This document shows positions 1 through 10,360 of a DNA stretch of 64,000 bases, piece after piece; positions within the stretch are counted from its first letter, which is position 1, and the number at the start of each line of letters is the position of its first letter. Under the pieces are notes generated by a model. The model was not told the DNA's origin. It searched no databases and worked only from the letters and a program-made list of their open reading frames with translations. The translations under genes and the position numbers were made by a program. The stretch is from Ceratobasidium sp. AG-K. Lineage: Eukaryota; Basidiomycota; Agaricomycetes; Cantharellales; Ceratobasidiaceae. The stretch covers positions 8,928,001 to 8,992,000 of the forward strand of contig JAWNGF010000001.1 in the NCBI GenBank assembly GCA_037039685.1, in the 5' to 3' direction.

Positions 1-138
1 CTCATAAGGTCCACGAAGCACTTAGTTAAGCATGGTATAACCTTTCCGACCTAAATTTTTACCTCATCCGAAACTAAGGAAGAAAATTGGATTGCGTCCG
101 CCATGGTAGCCAACGAAACGTGAATTTACAGATCATAC

Positions 139-1946
139 TTAGACAAGCGAGTTGATGTAGTTCTCGATGTCTAAGAAAACTCCATCAAAAACAGCTAGCG
201 GTTTTACAACGCATATACTTACTAACGTAGCCATCGCCGTTCTTATCTTGCATGGCATCGTTCACGTTCGGGTCCAAGCCATTGGCCACCTCCCAGTCGT
301 CGGGAATGCCATCACCGTCGGTATCCTTGGGTGATGTACCACCCGAGATAGGTCCACCCGAGTTCCACGGAGAGACTGTCTCGTCCGAAATTAGGGCACC
401 GGATGCGCCGAGGGATTTGACTTGGTCAACCAGCAGTGTGTCGACATTGTCGCGAGACTTGGACGCACCCGCACTCGCGATGACTTTGGCATACGCGTCG
501 AGGGGAGCAAGTAGGTTTGTCACTGTGGGGTAATCATAGCGAGTGCTTTGGAAGTCGACGTCCTGAATGCTAGGTCACTATCGAGAAGCTAGTGTTAATG
601 ATTCGTACAAACCGAATAATTGACGGTAGACTCGGATAGCTCCCAGCCATCCAGTACCCCTATGGTATGGTGCACGATTAGCTAAACGTAAAATGCATAC
701 AGACGGCATCACTAGCCCTAGCACCTACCATTCCTATCTACAATCAAGGGGTTATATACGAATAAACGTACAACTATGAAAGTACATACTAGGGTCGTAG
801 TAGTTGCGCTGCACATAGGTATGGAAGTTGGCATTTCCACGGGTGAATGGCGACACGCTCGTCGAAGGACCGCTGATGAACACGTTGTTCATGATGTTCG
901 CATACGACTGGCCAGCAGAGTCCCCTGCAATATAGGCACCACCTCCACCCCAGTTATAGATCACGTTGTTCACAAACTCATTGACCCCTTTTACTTTGGG
1001 ATTTCTATTTACGAATAATATCAACTCAGTCTTCGCGTGTGTGAATAAGCCACACATACCTCGTCTTATTGTCAATATAGAGGGACCGGATGATGCTAAC
1101 TCCTCCATCCGTTTGCATCAGACCCCCACAAGAATGTGTCTCCAAGCCCTGTGCAACGATGGAATCCGATATCGTGACGTTAGAAACGTCACCGTTGATG
1201 GAGAAAGTCTCATCTATTGACCAAGTTATGTCGAGCCAGGTTGAGATGATACCTTGCTGTCAGCTCACCTCTGCCCCAAGACACGCTAACATGGTCAAAT
1301 ATCATGTCGTGTCCATCAGCTGTGTGCGCTCATTAGACGTCAGAACTTAGGGATTGAATATACCCGTACCTATCCCAAGGCCATCCTTCCCACCCTCACC
1401 ACCTTTGCCCATACGGTAGCGAATATACCGAGTGATGGTGTGATGTGCGTTCGAATAAGAGACGCCCTTTCCACGTAATTAGCATCTGACATGCGCATGC
1501 AGATTGGGAGAAGACTCACATTGCCGTAGACGGTAATGCCACCTCCCGGTGCGGTCTGCCCAGCAATCGTGACATGGTGACTAACGACAATTCGGTCCGT
1601 AATCTTGATGAGGCCGCCAACAGCAAAGACAACAATTCGGTTTGGCTGGCTCACAGCGTCACGGAAACTTCCACTGCCCACGCATATATTAGCATAATTA
1701 CATTTTCACACATGTAAAACAAAAGACAATTACCTCCCACTAATAAAGGCGAATTAGCTAGTCCCTAGAGGGTTTAAAGGAACAAACCTACGTATCGTTT
1801 AGGTTGGTCACGACATACACCGACCCACCCCGCCCTCCAAGTGCGTTTGCGCCGAATCCTTCAGCCCCCGGAAATGCAGGGATCGCTAGCACTGCAGGTA
1901 AGACAGTCACCAGTGCGGCCAAATTCAGTAGTGCAAATGAGCGCAT
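139..1946 (-). CDS. Secreted pectate lyase A (PL1-like), copy 1
   Basis: Probable extracellular pectate lyase that cleaves polygalacturonan by beta-elimination, using Ca2+. The spliced model has 11 exons and 1,260 nt (419 aa), and every exon junction keeps frame: 1946-1792, 1739-1734, 1673-1520, 1466-1370, 1319-1269, 1213-1060, 1004-790, 737-729, 659-613, 562-223, 170-139. The N-terminus is a signal peptide (MRSFALLNLAALVTVLPAVLA). Then come IPAFPGAEGFGANALGGRGG, SGSFRDAV, TIAGQTAPGGGI, VSWGR(D)ETFS and the IIAQGLETHSCGGLMQTDGG region, typical of the parallel beta-helix lyase fold. A C-terminal DTDGDGIPDDWE stretch resembles a Ca2+-binding loop. Two exons are microexons of 6 and 9 nt. It lies head-to-tail with paralogue PL-B. 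The lyase family is clear; PL1 rather than a related PL family is inferred from resemblance. Confidence 0.88.
729..737 (-). other. 9-nt microexon of PL-A (equivalent in PL-B)
   Basis: The sequence ATAGGAATG sits between acceptor TAG and donor GTAGGT. Joining gives D-P-N-R-N-G-V-L-D-G, which links the long beta-helix exon to the C-terminal exons in frame. In PL-B the same exon is ACAGGAATG at 4093-4101, followed by a GC donor (GCAAGT). Copy-2 equivalents are 50,685-50,693 and 54,048-54,056. Confidence 0.85.
1734..1739 (-). other. 6-nt microexon of PL-A (equivalent in PL-B)
   Basis: The sequence TGGGAG is flanked by an acceptor TAG and a donor GTAATT. Joining it to its neighbours gives N-D-T-G-S-G-S-F-R-D-A, the family's conserved GSGSFRDA motif; without it the frame is kept but two conserved residues are lost. 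The same exon is CGGAAG at 5101-5106 in PL-B, with donor GTAAAT. Copy-2 equivalents are 51,690-51,695 and 55,056-55,061. Confidence 0.85.
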
Positions 1947-2037
1947 GCCGAACTAAAACCAGGAATAGTCGAAGATTAAATCAGGGCAGAGCGAGCAAAG
2001 GGCTCAAGGATCGCTCCCGTCAACCCACGTCACGCAT

Positions 2038-2218
2038 ACCTTATAATACCCCCAAGGGTGGTTTCCATGAGTTCGACGTTCACCATGTAAGACTTTTCCC
2101 CATGGACCAACGTTAGCTATAGCGCGTACGGACCGCGCGCCTCCGCTCGGAGTAATTAGAAGCTTGTCACAAGACAATGCGTTGGACATGTTCTAACAAG
2201 TGGGATTCACCCTATTGG
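2038..2218 (-). promoter_or_regulatory. PL-A promoter: TATA box, conserved block, CCAAT box
   Basis: A TATA-like TTATAA (plus-strand reading, 2041-2046) lies about 95 bp upstream of the ATG. A block at 2123-2188 is strongly conserved with the PL-B promoter at 5464-5535, including GCGTACGGACCG, CCGCTCGGAGTAATTAGAAG and GTCACAAGACAATG. CCGCTCGG fits a CCG-N2-CGG site of the kind zinc-cluster regulators bind. An inverted CCAAT box (ATTGG) is at 2214-2218. Conservation is seen; factor identity is inference. Confidence 0.5.
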
Positions 2219-3508
2219 TTGAATACATGAGCACGGGTGCGTTCGAAATAGCCAAAGAACCGAATCACCTATCAAGCGCTATCGGGGGTGTTTGACGAAG
2301 GAGTGCTCCGGCACGAAGAAAGGGTAGGAAATGAAGCGCATGTGCAAGAACGGTCACCTGAGGATTATCAGTTGATTGCGTTGGCTCTCGTGCGACTGGA
2401 AGTTGCGATCGTGTTGTGGAATGTGTATAGGAATCGGTGGTTCATTCGGGTTGGCCGGGGTTGGCCATCCGGCGTGCTTGGCACAGCTATGTATAGATGA
2501 CACTCTTCGCCAAATAATCTCGCGTTGCGACAGTCATCCGGTATTGCGGGCGTTTGGAAGGAGCGGAGAGTGGTTGGCGAAGGCGTAATGCATGTAAATA
2601 GCCTATACTGGCCCGCCTAGTGTGAAAATCGGCGGACTATCCAAAGCCAAAATAGCACCCCGATGATAAAGGATAACGTGGGTAATTGGAGGACTGGACT
2701 AGAGGCGCACCTTAACACTGGTGCACGCGGATTTCCTTCAGCCCAGCGAATATTGTATTCAATGCGTATACGAAGAGTTTTAAAAGCGTTGAGGCAATCC
2801 CAGCCCAAAATAATAAAATATTAGAACCAGTGAATGGTCTCAACGCACCGAAAGGTCCTGTGAACTTACCAGATATCAGTCGTTTCTCAGCGGCGAGAGT
2901 ATATGGGAGCTACATACTAAGGCCCACTCCACCACGGCGACACTTTCGGTCGTAGGATTGGAATATGTGTTCCAGAGGCGTAGTGTAGAATGCGTTCAAG
3001 GCAGAGATGGAGGTAATACACGGGGGAGTCGCAGGAGAAAGTCCCTATGGGGAAGAGTTAACCAAAGGGAGGAATACTATAAACAGAAGAAAGGAGAACG
3101 AAACTATATGTCAGGCCCTGATAAAATAGTCATTAACCTGGGTGACATCGGTTGAGAGCATCGGTTACCGTTCAGGGACCGAGTAAGCGAATCGGAGCTG
3201 GCAGGCCTTGCTCAGCCTAACGTTGCCCCCGCGCATGGCGTTCCCGAACTTGACGTAGGCACGAACGGAACTAGCAGGGCTTATGCCATGACCATCAAAC
3301 CATGAGTCTAAGAGCCCGTGTATGTTCGGCTTCGGATTCCTGCTGCTTCGTCAAGGCCGTTTCTCACAAGGCTAATGGGCATTGGAGGTCTTGGTCCTGG
3401 GATCTCCGGTAAAAGTGCTTCCGTATCCTGAACAAGGGAAGTAAATCGCATTGATTCGCTCAATCCAGCCGTGTAAACCAACAATACGTAGAGTCACACA
3501 TTGTTCAG
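2219..3508. other. Intergenic between PL-A promoter and PL-B 3' end
   Basis: No convincing gene is seen. Short open frames occur on both strands without recognisable motifs or splice structure. The stretch carries more copy-1/copy-2 substitutions (roughly a dozen by eye) than the lyase genes on either side. Confidence 0.5.
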
Positions 3509-5311
3509 TCAAACAAGCGAGTTGATGTAGTTCTCAATATCTGCAGGGAAGCATCGTGAGAAACTACCAGCCATCTAACAGCGCATATACTCACTAGCAT
3601 AACCATCACCATTCTTATCCTGCATAGCATCGTTCACGTTGGGATTCAAGCCATTTGCCACTTCCCAGTCGTCGGGAATACCATCTCCATCAGTGTCCTT
3701 GGGTGCTGTGCCGCCAGAAATCGGACCACCGGAACTCCACGGCGAGACGGTTTCGTCCGAAATGAGCGCACCAGACTTGCCAAGCGACTTCACCTGATTG
3801 ATGAGCTGCGTGTCGACATTATCGCGGGACTTGGACGCGCCGACCCCAGCAATGACCTTCGCGTAAGCGTCAAGTGGGGCCAGTAGGGTTTTGACGTGTG
3901 GGATAGTTGTAACGGGCACTTTGGAAATCGACACCCTGGACGCTGGGTCAGTATCAAGGGAGTCGGTGGCGAGCTGTTGGGCACTGACCGAGTAGTTGTC
4001 AGTGGACTGAGATAGTTCCCAGCCATCAAGCACCCCTATAGTACGCTCCATGATAAGCTAAATAAGTAAGAGATTGATCTAACGATACTTGCCATTCCTG
4101 TCTATAATTGATGTTAGACACGAAAGAATGCATAATCCTGAAAATACTCACTGGGATCGTAGTAATTGTGCTGCACATAGGCGTGGAAGTTGGCGTTCCC
4201 ACGTGTGAACGGCGAGACGCTCGTCGAGGGTCCGCTGATGAACACGTTGTTCATGATGTTCGCATACGACTGTCCGTCAGAGTCTCCCGCAATATAGCCT
4301 CCTCCTCCACCCCAGTTGTAGACCACGTTGTTCACAAACTCGTTTACGCCCTTGACTTTAGGGTTCCTGCGTAGGGGGCGAGACTTAATATGGAAAAGCA
4401 CTTGTGAGAACACGCCACTCGCACCTCGTCTTGTTATCAACATAGAGCGATCGAATAATACTAACTCCACCGTCCGTCTGCATCAGGCCCCCACAGGAAT
4501 GGGTCTCCAAGCCTTGTGCTATGATCGAATCGGATATCGTGACGTTAGAAACATCTCCGTTGATGGAGAAGGTCTCGTCTGTGAGTAAAGTTAGCCAAGT
4601 CGAGGTAGCAGCTGACTCGACGACTCACCTCGGCCCCAAGATACACTGACATGGTCGAGGATCATGTCGTGTCCGTCGGCTGGGCATGTCAATCAGTTAC
4701 TGGTGCCAACGTTTGGAGTGTAACTGCCCACCAATTGCAATACCGTCCTTGCCACTGTCACCGCCTTTGCCCATGCGATAGCGGATATAGCGAGTAATGG
4801 TATGGTGCGCATTCGAGTATGAGACGCCCTTTGTACCCCGATTAGCAGCTGACATGCGTGTGCATATTGAGAGATGGACCCACATTGCCGTAGACGGTGA
4901 TACCACCTCCGGGCGCAGTCTGTCCGGCAATCGTGACGTGGTGGCTAATAACCACGCGACTGGAAATCTTGATGACACCGCCAACCTTGAAGACGACGAT
5001 GCGGTTGGGCTGGCTCACGGCGTCACGGAAACTTCCGCTATGGACACCGCACATATTAGCATTGGTGCCCGGATGGACGTATAAGCCAAATGTCATTTAC
5101 CTTCCGCTAATGAAAAGGTCAGCCAAGTCTCATGGAACCTAAACAAAGCAACATACCTATCGTTCAAGTTGGTCACAGCATACACTGACCCACCGCGTCC
5201 TCCAAGCGCATTCGCCCCGAAACCTTCGGCTCCTGGGAACGCAGGGATGGCCAACGCGGTAGGAACAACCGTCGCAGCAGCGGCCAAGGCCAAGGAGACA
5301 AACGACCGCAT
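3509..5311 (-). pseudogene. Pectate lyase B, copy 1: frameshifted
   Basis: Paralogue of PL-A with the same exon pattern, signal peptide (MRSFVSLALAAAATVVPTALA), lyase motifs SGSFRDAV, TIAGQTAPGGGITVYGN and SVSWGRDETFS, and both microexons (5101-5106 and 4093-4101; the latter uses a GC donor). Compared with the copy at 53,465-55,266, an extra T on the plus strand near 3897 shifts the frame just after the N-Y-P-T residues. A stop follows about ten codons later, so roughly the last third of the protein is lost, including the DTDGDGIPDDWE Ca2+-loop region and the C-terminal NIENYINSLV. The upstream intron (donor GTCAGT) was checked and does not rescue it. It could be a true lesion or a single-base assembly error; both cannot be excluded from sequence alone. 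Confidence 0.75.
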
Positions 5312-5390
5312 GTTGACTAAATGAAAATACAGCCGAGCAATAATCAGAACGAAAAGAGCAATGAATCAATCGATGCGTCTCGGACGCACC

Positions 5391-5565
5391 TTATATCCTC
5401 CAAGAGTGTCGCCATGACTGCGTGCCATAACATCTTGCTCCATGGATTAATGCTGGCAAGAGTCGCGTACGGACCGTGTGCCCCGCTCGGAGTAATTAGA
5501 AGTCGGAAGCTCGTCACAAGACAATGTGTTGGACAGATTCTGGCGGCTGAAGCGTAGCCTATTGG
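5391..5565 (-). promoter_or_regulatory. PL-B promoter: TATA box, conserved block, CCAAT box
   Basis: A TATA-like element (TTATAT on the plus strand, 5391-5396) lies about 80 bp upstream of the ATG. The block at 5464-5535 matches the PL-A promoter, including CGCGTACGGACCG and CCGCTCGGAGTAATTAGAAG. An ATTGG (CCAAT on the coding strand) is at 5561-5565, in the same order and nearly the same spacing as in PL-A. The two lyases therefore probably share control. Confidence 0.5.
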
Positions 5566-6681
5566 TCGAGAGAGTAGGTTTGGATGAGTATGACAGCGTC
5601 AGAGCGTGTGCTGACCTGCTACAAACTGCCGAAGAAGACTGATCCTCGTACGGAGGAAAAGTGGTGTATGGGGTACGTTTGTATGTCTAGTCAGCTGTCG
5701 ATCGTCTGGTGTGAGATAGGCAGAATTAATGAGCGAATGCGGCTAGAAGCTAGGGTTAAGTTGCATACCAAGGGCCGCGTTGGTTGGCAACCGTCGATCG
5801 TTTGCACGCTTGTTCCAATTACGGGTATTTTCCCGCCTTCTTTACAAATGAACCCATCGTTTTATTCGCATTCGCCCTGGTACAACTGCCATTCGGATAA
5901 TTCAGGAAGTGTATCGGACGGAATGGTTTGCGAGTGTATGTAAAGGTCGTCCTTGTCGACCGTCCCAGCGTGGAAGCGGGCACTGGGTGAGCTGATGTTT
6001 GCCAGCTAATACGCCAATCAATAAAAGCTGGGATAAACAGTAGCACGAGAAGGTCAAACTAACCTGGTCGGGCAGACTTTGTTAGAGGAAGATAAACAGC
6101 AACCTTATCCACAAGCGCCTGACGTCCTCAATTCAACTGGTTGATCGTTCCCAAGAGAACGGAATGAATGCGATTAGAGTAGACCCATCAGCGACCAAGA
6201 TGAGCATCTAGCGGATTCTGGGCAGTCGTCCAGGAAAACTGAAGCGGGCGCCTAGTGAATTTCCGCACCATGTAAAGGGCCCCGAAGATGGCCATTGGTG
6301 GGCAACAAGGCCTAGCGAAAATAAGCTCACCACACGCTCGGCCCCTCTGAGCAGAATTGCACTAGAAGGCTGTTCAGCACGAGAGCGAATGGAAGAAATA
6401 CCTCACGTTGAATGATCTCGCCTACCACCCCCCCCCAGGATAAGGGCGGTTGAATACCAGGGACTTGAGCACACGAGAGTATTGATCACAAATCATGGTA
6501 TTACGACAATCATTAAATGACACGGATAAAACACAAGACATGAGGAGACATCAGGAGAAACAATTCCAGTCGAGCCTAGGCAAACAGTAGTGCAAAATCT
6601 TGTGCAGAAAATGAGAGAACCACAAAAAGATACACCCCGCACATCTATACCATCAGCCAACCATCTCAGTGCTCCGATCGT
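5566..6681. other. Intergenic between PL-B promoter and ATPase 3' end
   Basis: No gene is recognised. Small open frames (for example 5584-5943) have no family signature, and a 1-bp difference between the copies breaks that one in copy 2. A short poly-C tract near 6428 differs in length between copies. Confidence 0.5.
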
Positions 6682-9600
6682 TTAGTGGGGGCGGCTCGGG
6701 TTGCGGGCGAGCGTAGCACCAGTCTGGGCAGCCTGGATGCTCGAGAAGCGCTGGAGTTCACCTTGGCTCATCTTCACACGCTTGTCACCAAAGCCAGCGC
6801 GGTGCGCGGCACGCTTGAGGAAGCTGACACGGTTCGAGTAGAGCGACTCGTGGATCGAAGCAGCGCGCGAAGTGGTGCGGGTAAGAGGGACCTGGCCGCC
6901 GGTGGCACGGGCAGCCTCGGCAGCCTTGCGCTCGCGACGCTCGCGGAACCAGCGGATGACGGTGGCCTTCATGGCGAACTTGATCCAGTCGAGAGGGAAG
7001 AACCAGACGATGTTCCAGACCCAGACGATACCGATCCAGCCACCAGAGATGGAGTGGATGTCAGTGAAGCCCCAGTCGGCGTAGGCCGCAATGATGGACG
7101 AGATAAGCTGAGCAACGGCAAAGGCACCGAGGAGGGCGGTCGAGGGACGCTCCATAAAGAAGAAGCCGTGCGAACGAGTAACGAAGATGAGGGCCTGCGA
7201 GATCATGGCAACTTGGAGGTACACGATCATGTGGAGTTGACGATCGTTGTGGTCCTTGCGGCCGCTGGCATCGAGCTCGGACTCGAGGGAAACACCGAAC
7301 TTATCTTCGAAGAAGTTGGTCTCGAGGATAACGATGACGAGGGCGATGGTCGACATGGTGAGGTAAAGACCATAGGCGACGGCAAAGGCGAAGATCTCGG
7401 CCAAGTCCCAGGCGTCCGGAGTGCTCGAGGGCAAGACACGATCGACGGAGAGGGTCATGATGGTACCGTCGTTGAGGAGAGCGATGATCAGAACCATGAA
7501 AGGCGGGAAGTCGAACTGGTAGGCGAAAGCGAGGACGGCGAAGCACACAACGATACGGATGGTCACGGCGCAGGCGTAGATGGCATAGTTGCGCATGCGC
7601 TGGAAGATCTGGCGCGAACCGCGGATGGCGTGGACAATGGTGGACAGACCAGGCTCAGTCAAGACAATATCAGCGGCACCGCGAGCGGCATCGGTGGCAC
7701 CCTCGACAGCAATACCGACGTTGGCACGGGACAGGGCAGGAGCATCGTTGGCACCGTCACCAGTCATAGCGCAGAGATGGCCGAGACCCTGGAGGCGCTT
7801 GACAATCTCGTACTTGTGCTCGGGGAAGACACCAGCGAAACCATCGGCATCCATGATCATCTCGTCGAGCGACATGTGCTTGCCACCGGGAGCGGGACCG
7901 TCCTTGAGAACCTTGGCCGGGTACATGTGATCACCGAGACCGAGACGACGACCGGTTTCCTTTGCGATGGCGAGCTGGTCACCGGTAACCATCTTGACCT
8001 TAACACCGAGGGCAATGGCGTCATCAATCGTCTGCTTGGTATCGTCACGGGGAGGATCGAAGATGGCGAGGAGACCGATGAGCTCGAATCCGTTGCCTTC
8101 ACCCTCGTGGTTATCGTGGTCAAGTTCCTCGTAAGCGACAGCGAGCGCACGGAGACCGCGGGAAGCGAACTCTGTAACGTCGGCCTCGAGCTGGTTCTCG
8201 ACTTCCTCGGTCTTGTTGCGGGTGCAGAGCTCGATAATGATACCAGTCATGCCCTTGGTGACGCGCTTGAGCTTGCCAGACGACTCCTCGCGGTAGGTGA
8301 TCTCGGTACGCTTGTCAACGGGGTTGAACGGCTTGAAGTCAAGGAGCTTGATTCCGGCACGGGCCTGGGTGGCATCGTCGAGGGTGCCAACAACGCACTG
8401 ATCGATGGCGTCCTGGTTCTCGGTACGCGAGGCATAGGCAGCCAGGAGGATGACGTCCTGAGGCGAGAAGGGGCCGTAGGTCTTGACGAGCTGCTTGTCG
8501 ATCGTGAGCTTGTTGGTGGTCAGGGTACCAGTCTTGTCAGAGCACAGGATGGTGACACCAGCCAACTCCTCGATGGCAGTGATACGGGTGACGATGGCCT
8601 TGTGCTTAGCGAGCTGCTGGGCACCGACGGCGAGAGTGACGGAGAGGACAGTGGGCATGGCAATGGGAATACCACCGATCAAGAGCACGAGGATGTTGTC
8701 GAGACCGCGGCGGTAAGTGTACTTGAAGCGCGGGTACAGGATGACAATCTCGAGGATGACGAAGATACCGATGGAGACCAAGCAGAAGGAACCGATCTGG
8801 GCGAGAATCTTTTGGAGATGGCCAGTGGTATCATCATCTTGACCGACCAGCGACGCGGCACGACCGAAGAAAGTGTTGCCACCAGTGGAGATAACAACGC
8901 CCTCAGCTTCACCCTGCTTGCAAGTAGAACCGCTGAGAGGAAAATAAGTAAAAGAAATAGACAAAATATTGGATAGACTTACGAGAAGCACTGGTCGCCA
9001 GCCTTCTTGCTCTGGGGGAGAGACTCGCCAGTAAGAGCAGCCTGATCGATCGAAACGTTGATGGCCTCGGTAAGACGGCAGTCGGCGGGGACAACGTCAC
9101 CAATCTTGAAGGCAACCATATCACCAGGGACGAGGATAGCCGAGTCGATTTCAGACCATTTGCCACCCCGGCGGACCTTTGCCTTGGGAGCGAGCGAGTC
9201 CATGAGGGCCTTGACCGCATTACCCGCATTGCGCTCCTCGTAGAAACCGATGGCCGAGTTGATCAAAAGCAGGAGGACGATACCGACGAAATCAGGCCAG
9301 TCGGGTGCGCGACCACCACCGTTGGAGAGGGCAATGGCGACAATGGCAGCACCTTCCATGACCCAAGACAACGGGTTCCACATGAAGCCCAAGAACTGAT
9401 TAGGCAAGTGACATCAGTGGGAATTCATTTGAGCCTATGCGTCACGACTTACCTGAAGGAACGGATTTTCCTCCTTGGACTCAAGCTTGTTAGGGCCAAA
9501 GAGTTCGAGACGGCGCTGGGCTTCTTCCTCGGAGAGACCCTCCTCGGTACATTGCAGGAGAGTGAAGACATCGTCGAGGACGACAGTTTCGAGATCAACC

Positions 9601-9900
9601 TTGTCCTTGTCGTACAGGTCCTCAGCCTTGAGCTCAATCTGAGAAGGCCGTTAGTATGCGTCAAGAAAAGATAAAAAGTGGTGCGTACCTGAGCCATGTC
9701 GACTTTTGCGTCTGAAAAAGATAGATAAGCATCGCGTAGTGCGGGCCCGAATGCAACTTACGAGTAGCCTTTTCTTCATCGTGGCCAAAGTCCTTGTACT
9801 CGCGCTTTTTCTTCTCCTCGGTCGGAGTCTCGGCGGCGCCCTGGTTATTAGTGGCAGCCACTGGGGGACCGGCTTCCTTTTCGACAATCGGCTCAGACAT
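6682..9900 (-). CDS. PMA1: Plasma-membrane H+-ATPase (P-type, IIIA), copy 1
   Basis: ATP-driven proton pump of the plasma membrane that sets membrane potential and cytosolic pH. Five exons (9900-9762, 9711-9689, 9638-9453, 9395-8983, 8932-6682) join in frame to 1,003 aa. Start is at [11 protein letters not shown]. The actuator domain shows AALTGES. The phosphorylation loop [16 protein letters not shown] contains the catalytic Asp, the nucleotide-binding domain carries [20 protein letters not shown], and the hinge is [20 protein letters not shown]. Paired hydrophobic helices lie on both sides. The Arg/Ser-rich tail (about the last 60 residues) fits the family's autoinhibitory R-domain, controlled by phosphorylation. 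The duplicate at 56,637-59,855 encodes an almost identical protein. Length and motifs match the fungal Pma1 family. Confidence 0.96.
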
Positions 9901-10360
9901 AGTGCGCGAACGCTAAAGCTCGTAAAGCCTTGGATTTATATGCAGCAGACAAAGATGGAGTGCGGGTGTGGGTGTAGACGGGGAGAGGGAGATGGGGACT
10001 CTGCTCGCCAACATTGCACTTAAATAACACTCCCCTGCCACTGCAAGTGCAAATACACCCTGGGACTCGGATGCAGATCCCTGCGGGCTGGTTCCACTGT
10101 TTCGGTTCTGAATTTTTTGTCAGGGATCAGCCGGTTCCACTCAGAGTTCGGGTTCCACTCCAGTCTGTTCTAATCAGTAGCTGGGAGTGTATGCGACACA
10201 GAGCTCATAGCTCCCAGGCTGTCCCAGTACGACTTCCCCTCGCTCAACAGCCGTGCGACCATTGAGAATGATATTTGGGCACGGGTTCCTGCCCTCCAGA
10301 ATCCCTTCGGCGCTTGCACGGATGTCGGCCGCTGCGTAAAAAAAAACTACATTCTATCAA
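9901..10360 (-). promoter_or_regulatory. ATPase upstream region with TATA box and GGTTCCACT repeats
   Basis: A TATA-like element (TTTATA on the plus strand at 9935-9940) lies just upstream of the ATG, followed by a purine-rich (coding-strand pyrimidine-rich) tract near 9,970-9,995. Three direct copies of GGTTCCACT sit at 10,090, 10,133 and 10,151, inside a stretch otherwise unchanged between the two block copies. At about 10,351 this copy lacks roughly 262 bp present in copy 2 (60,307-60,568). Confidence 0.45.

Noticed and set aside
534..613. Apparent stops and frame change in PL-A near TAA and TAG at about 580-600
   Set aside because: They lie in a short intron (donor GTTTGT at 612, acceptor CAG before GACGTCGAC). 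Splicing restores S-D-V-D-F-Q-S-T-R-Y in frame.
5584..5943. 119-codon plus-strand open frame after PL-B
   Set aside because: Copy 2 has one base fewer (GGGTAAG against GGGTTAAG) and breaks the frame; no domain.
6685..8976. 763-codon open frame on the plus strand, antisense to the ATPase (also 56,640-58,931)
   Set aside because: It mirrors the ATPase exon. Strong codon bias in that gene removes stops from the opposite frame, the product is low-complexity Asp/Glu/Gly/Val-rich text with no domain, and differences between copies change its residues while the ATPase stays the same.
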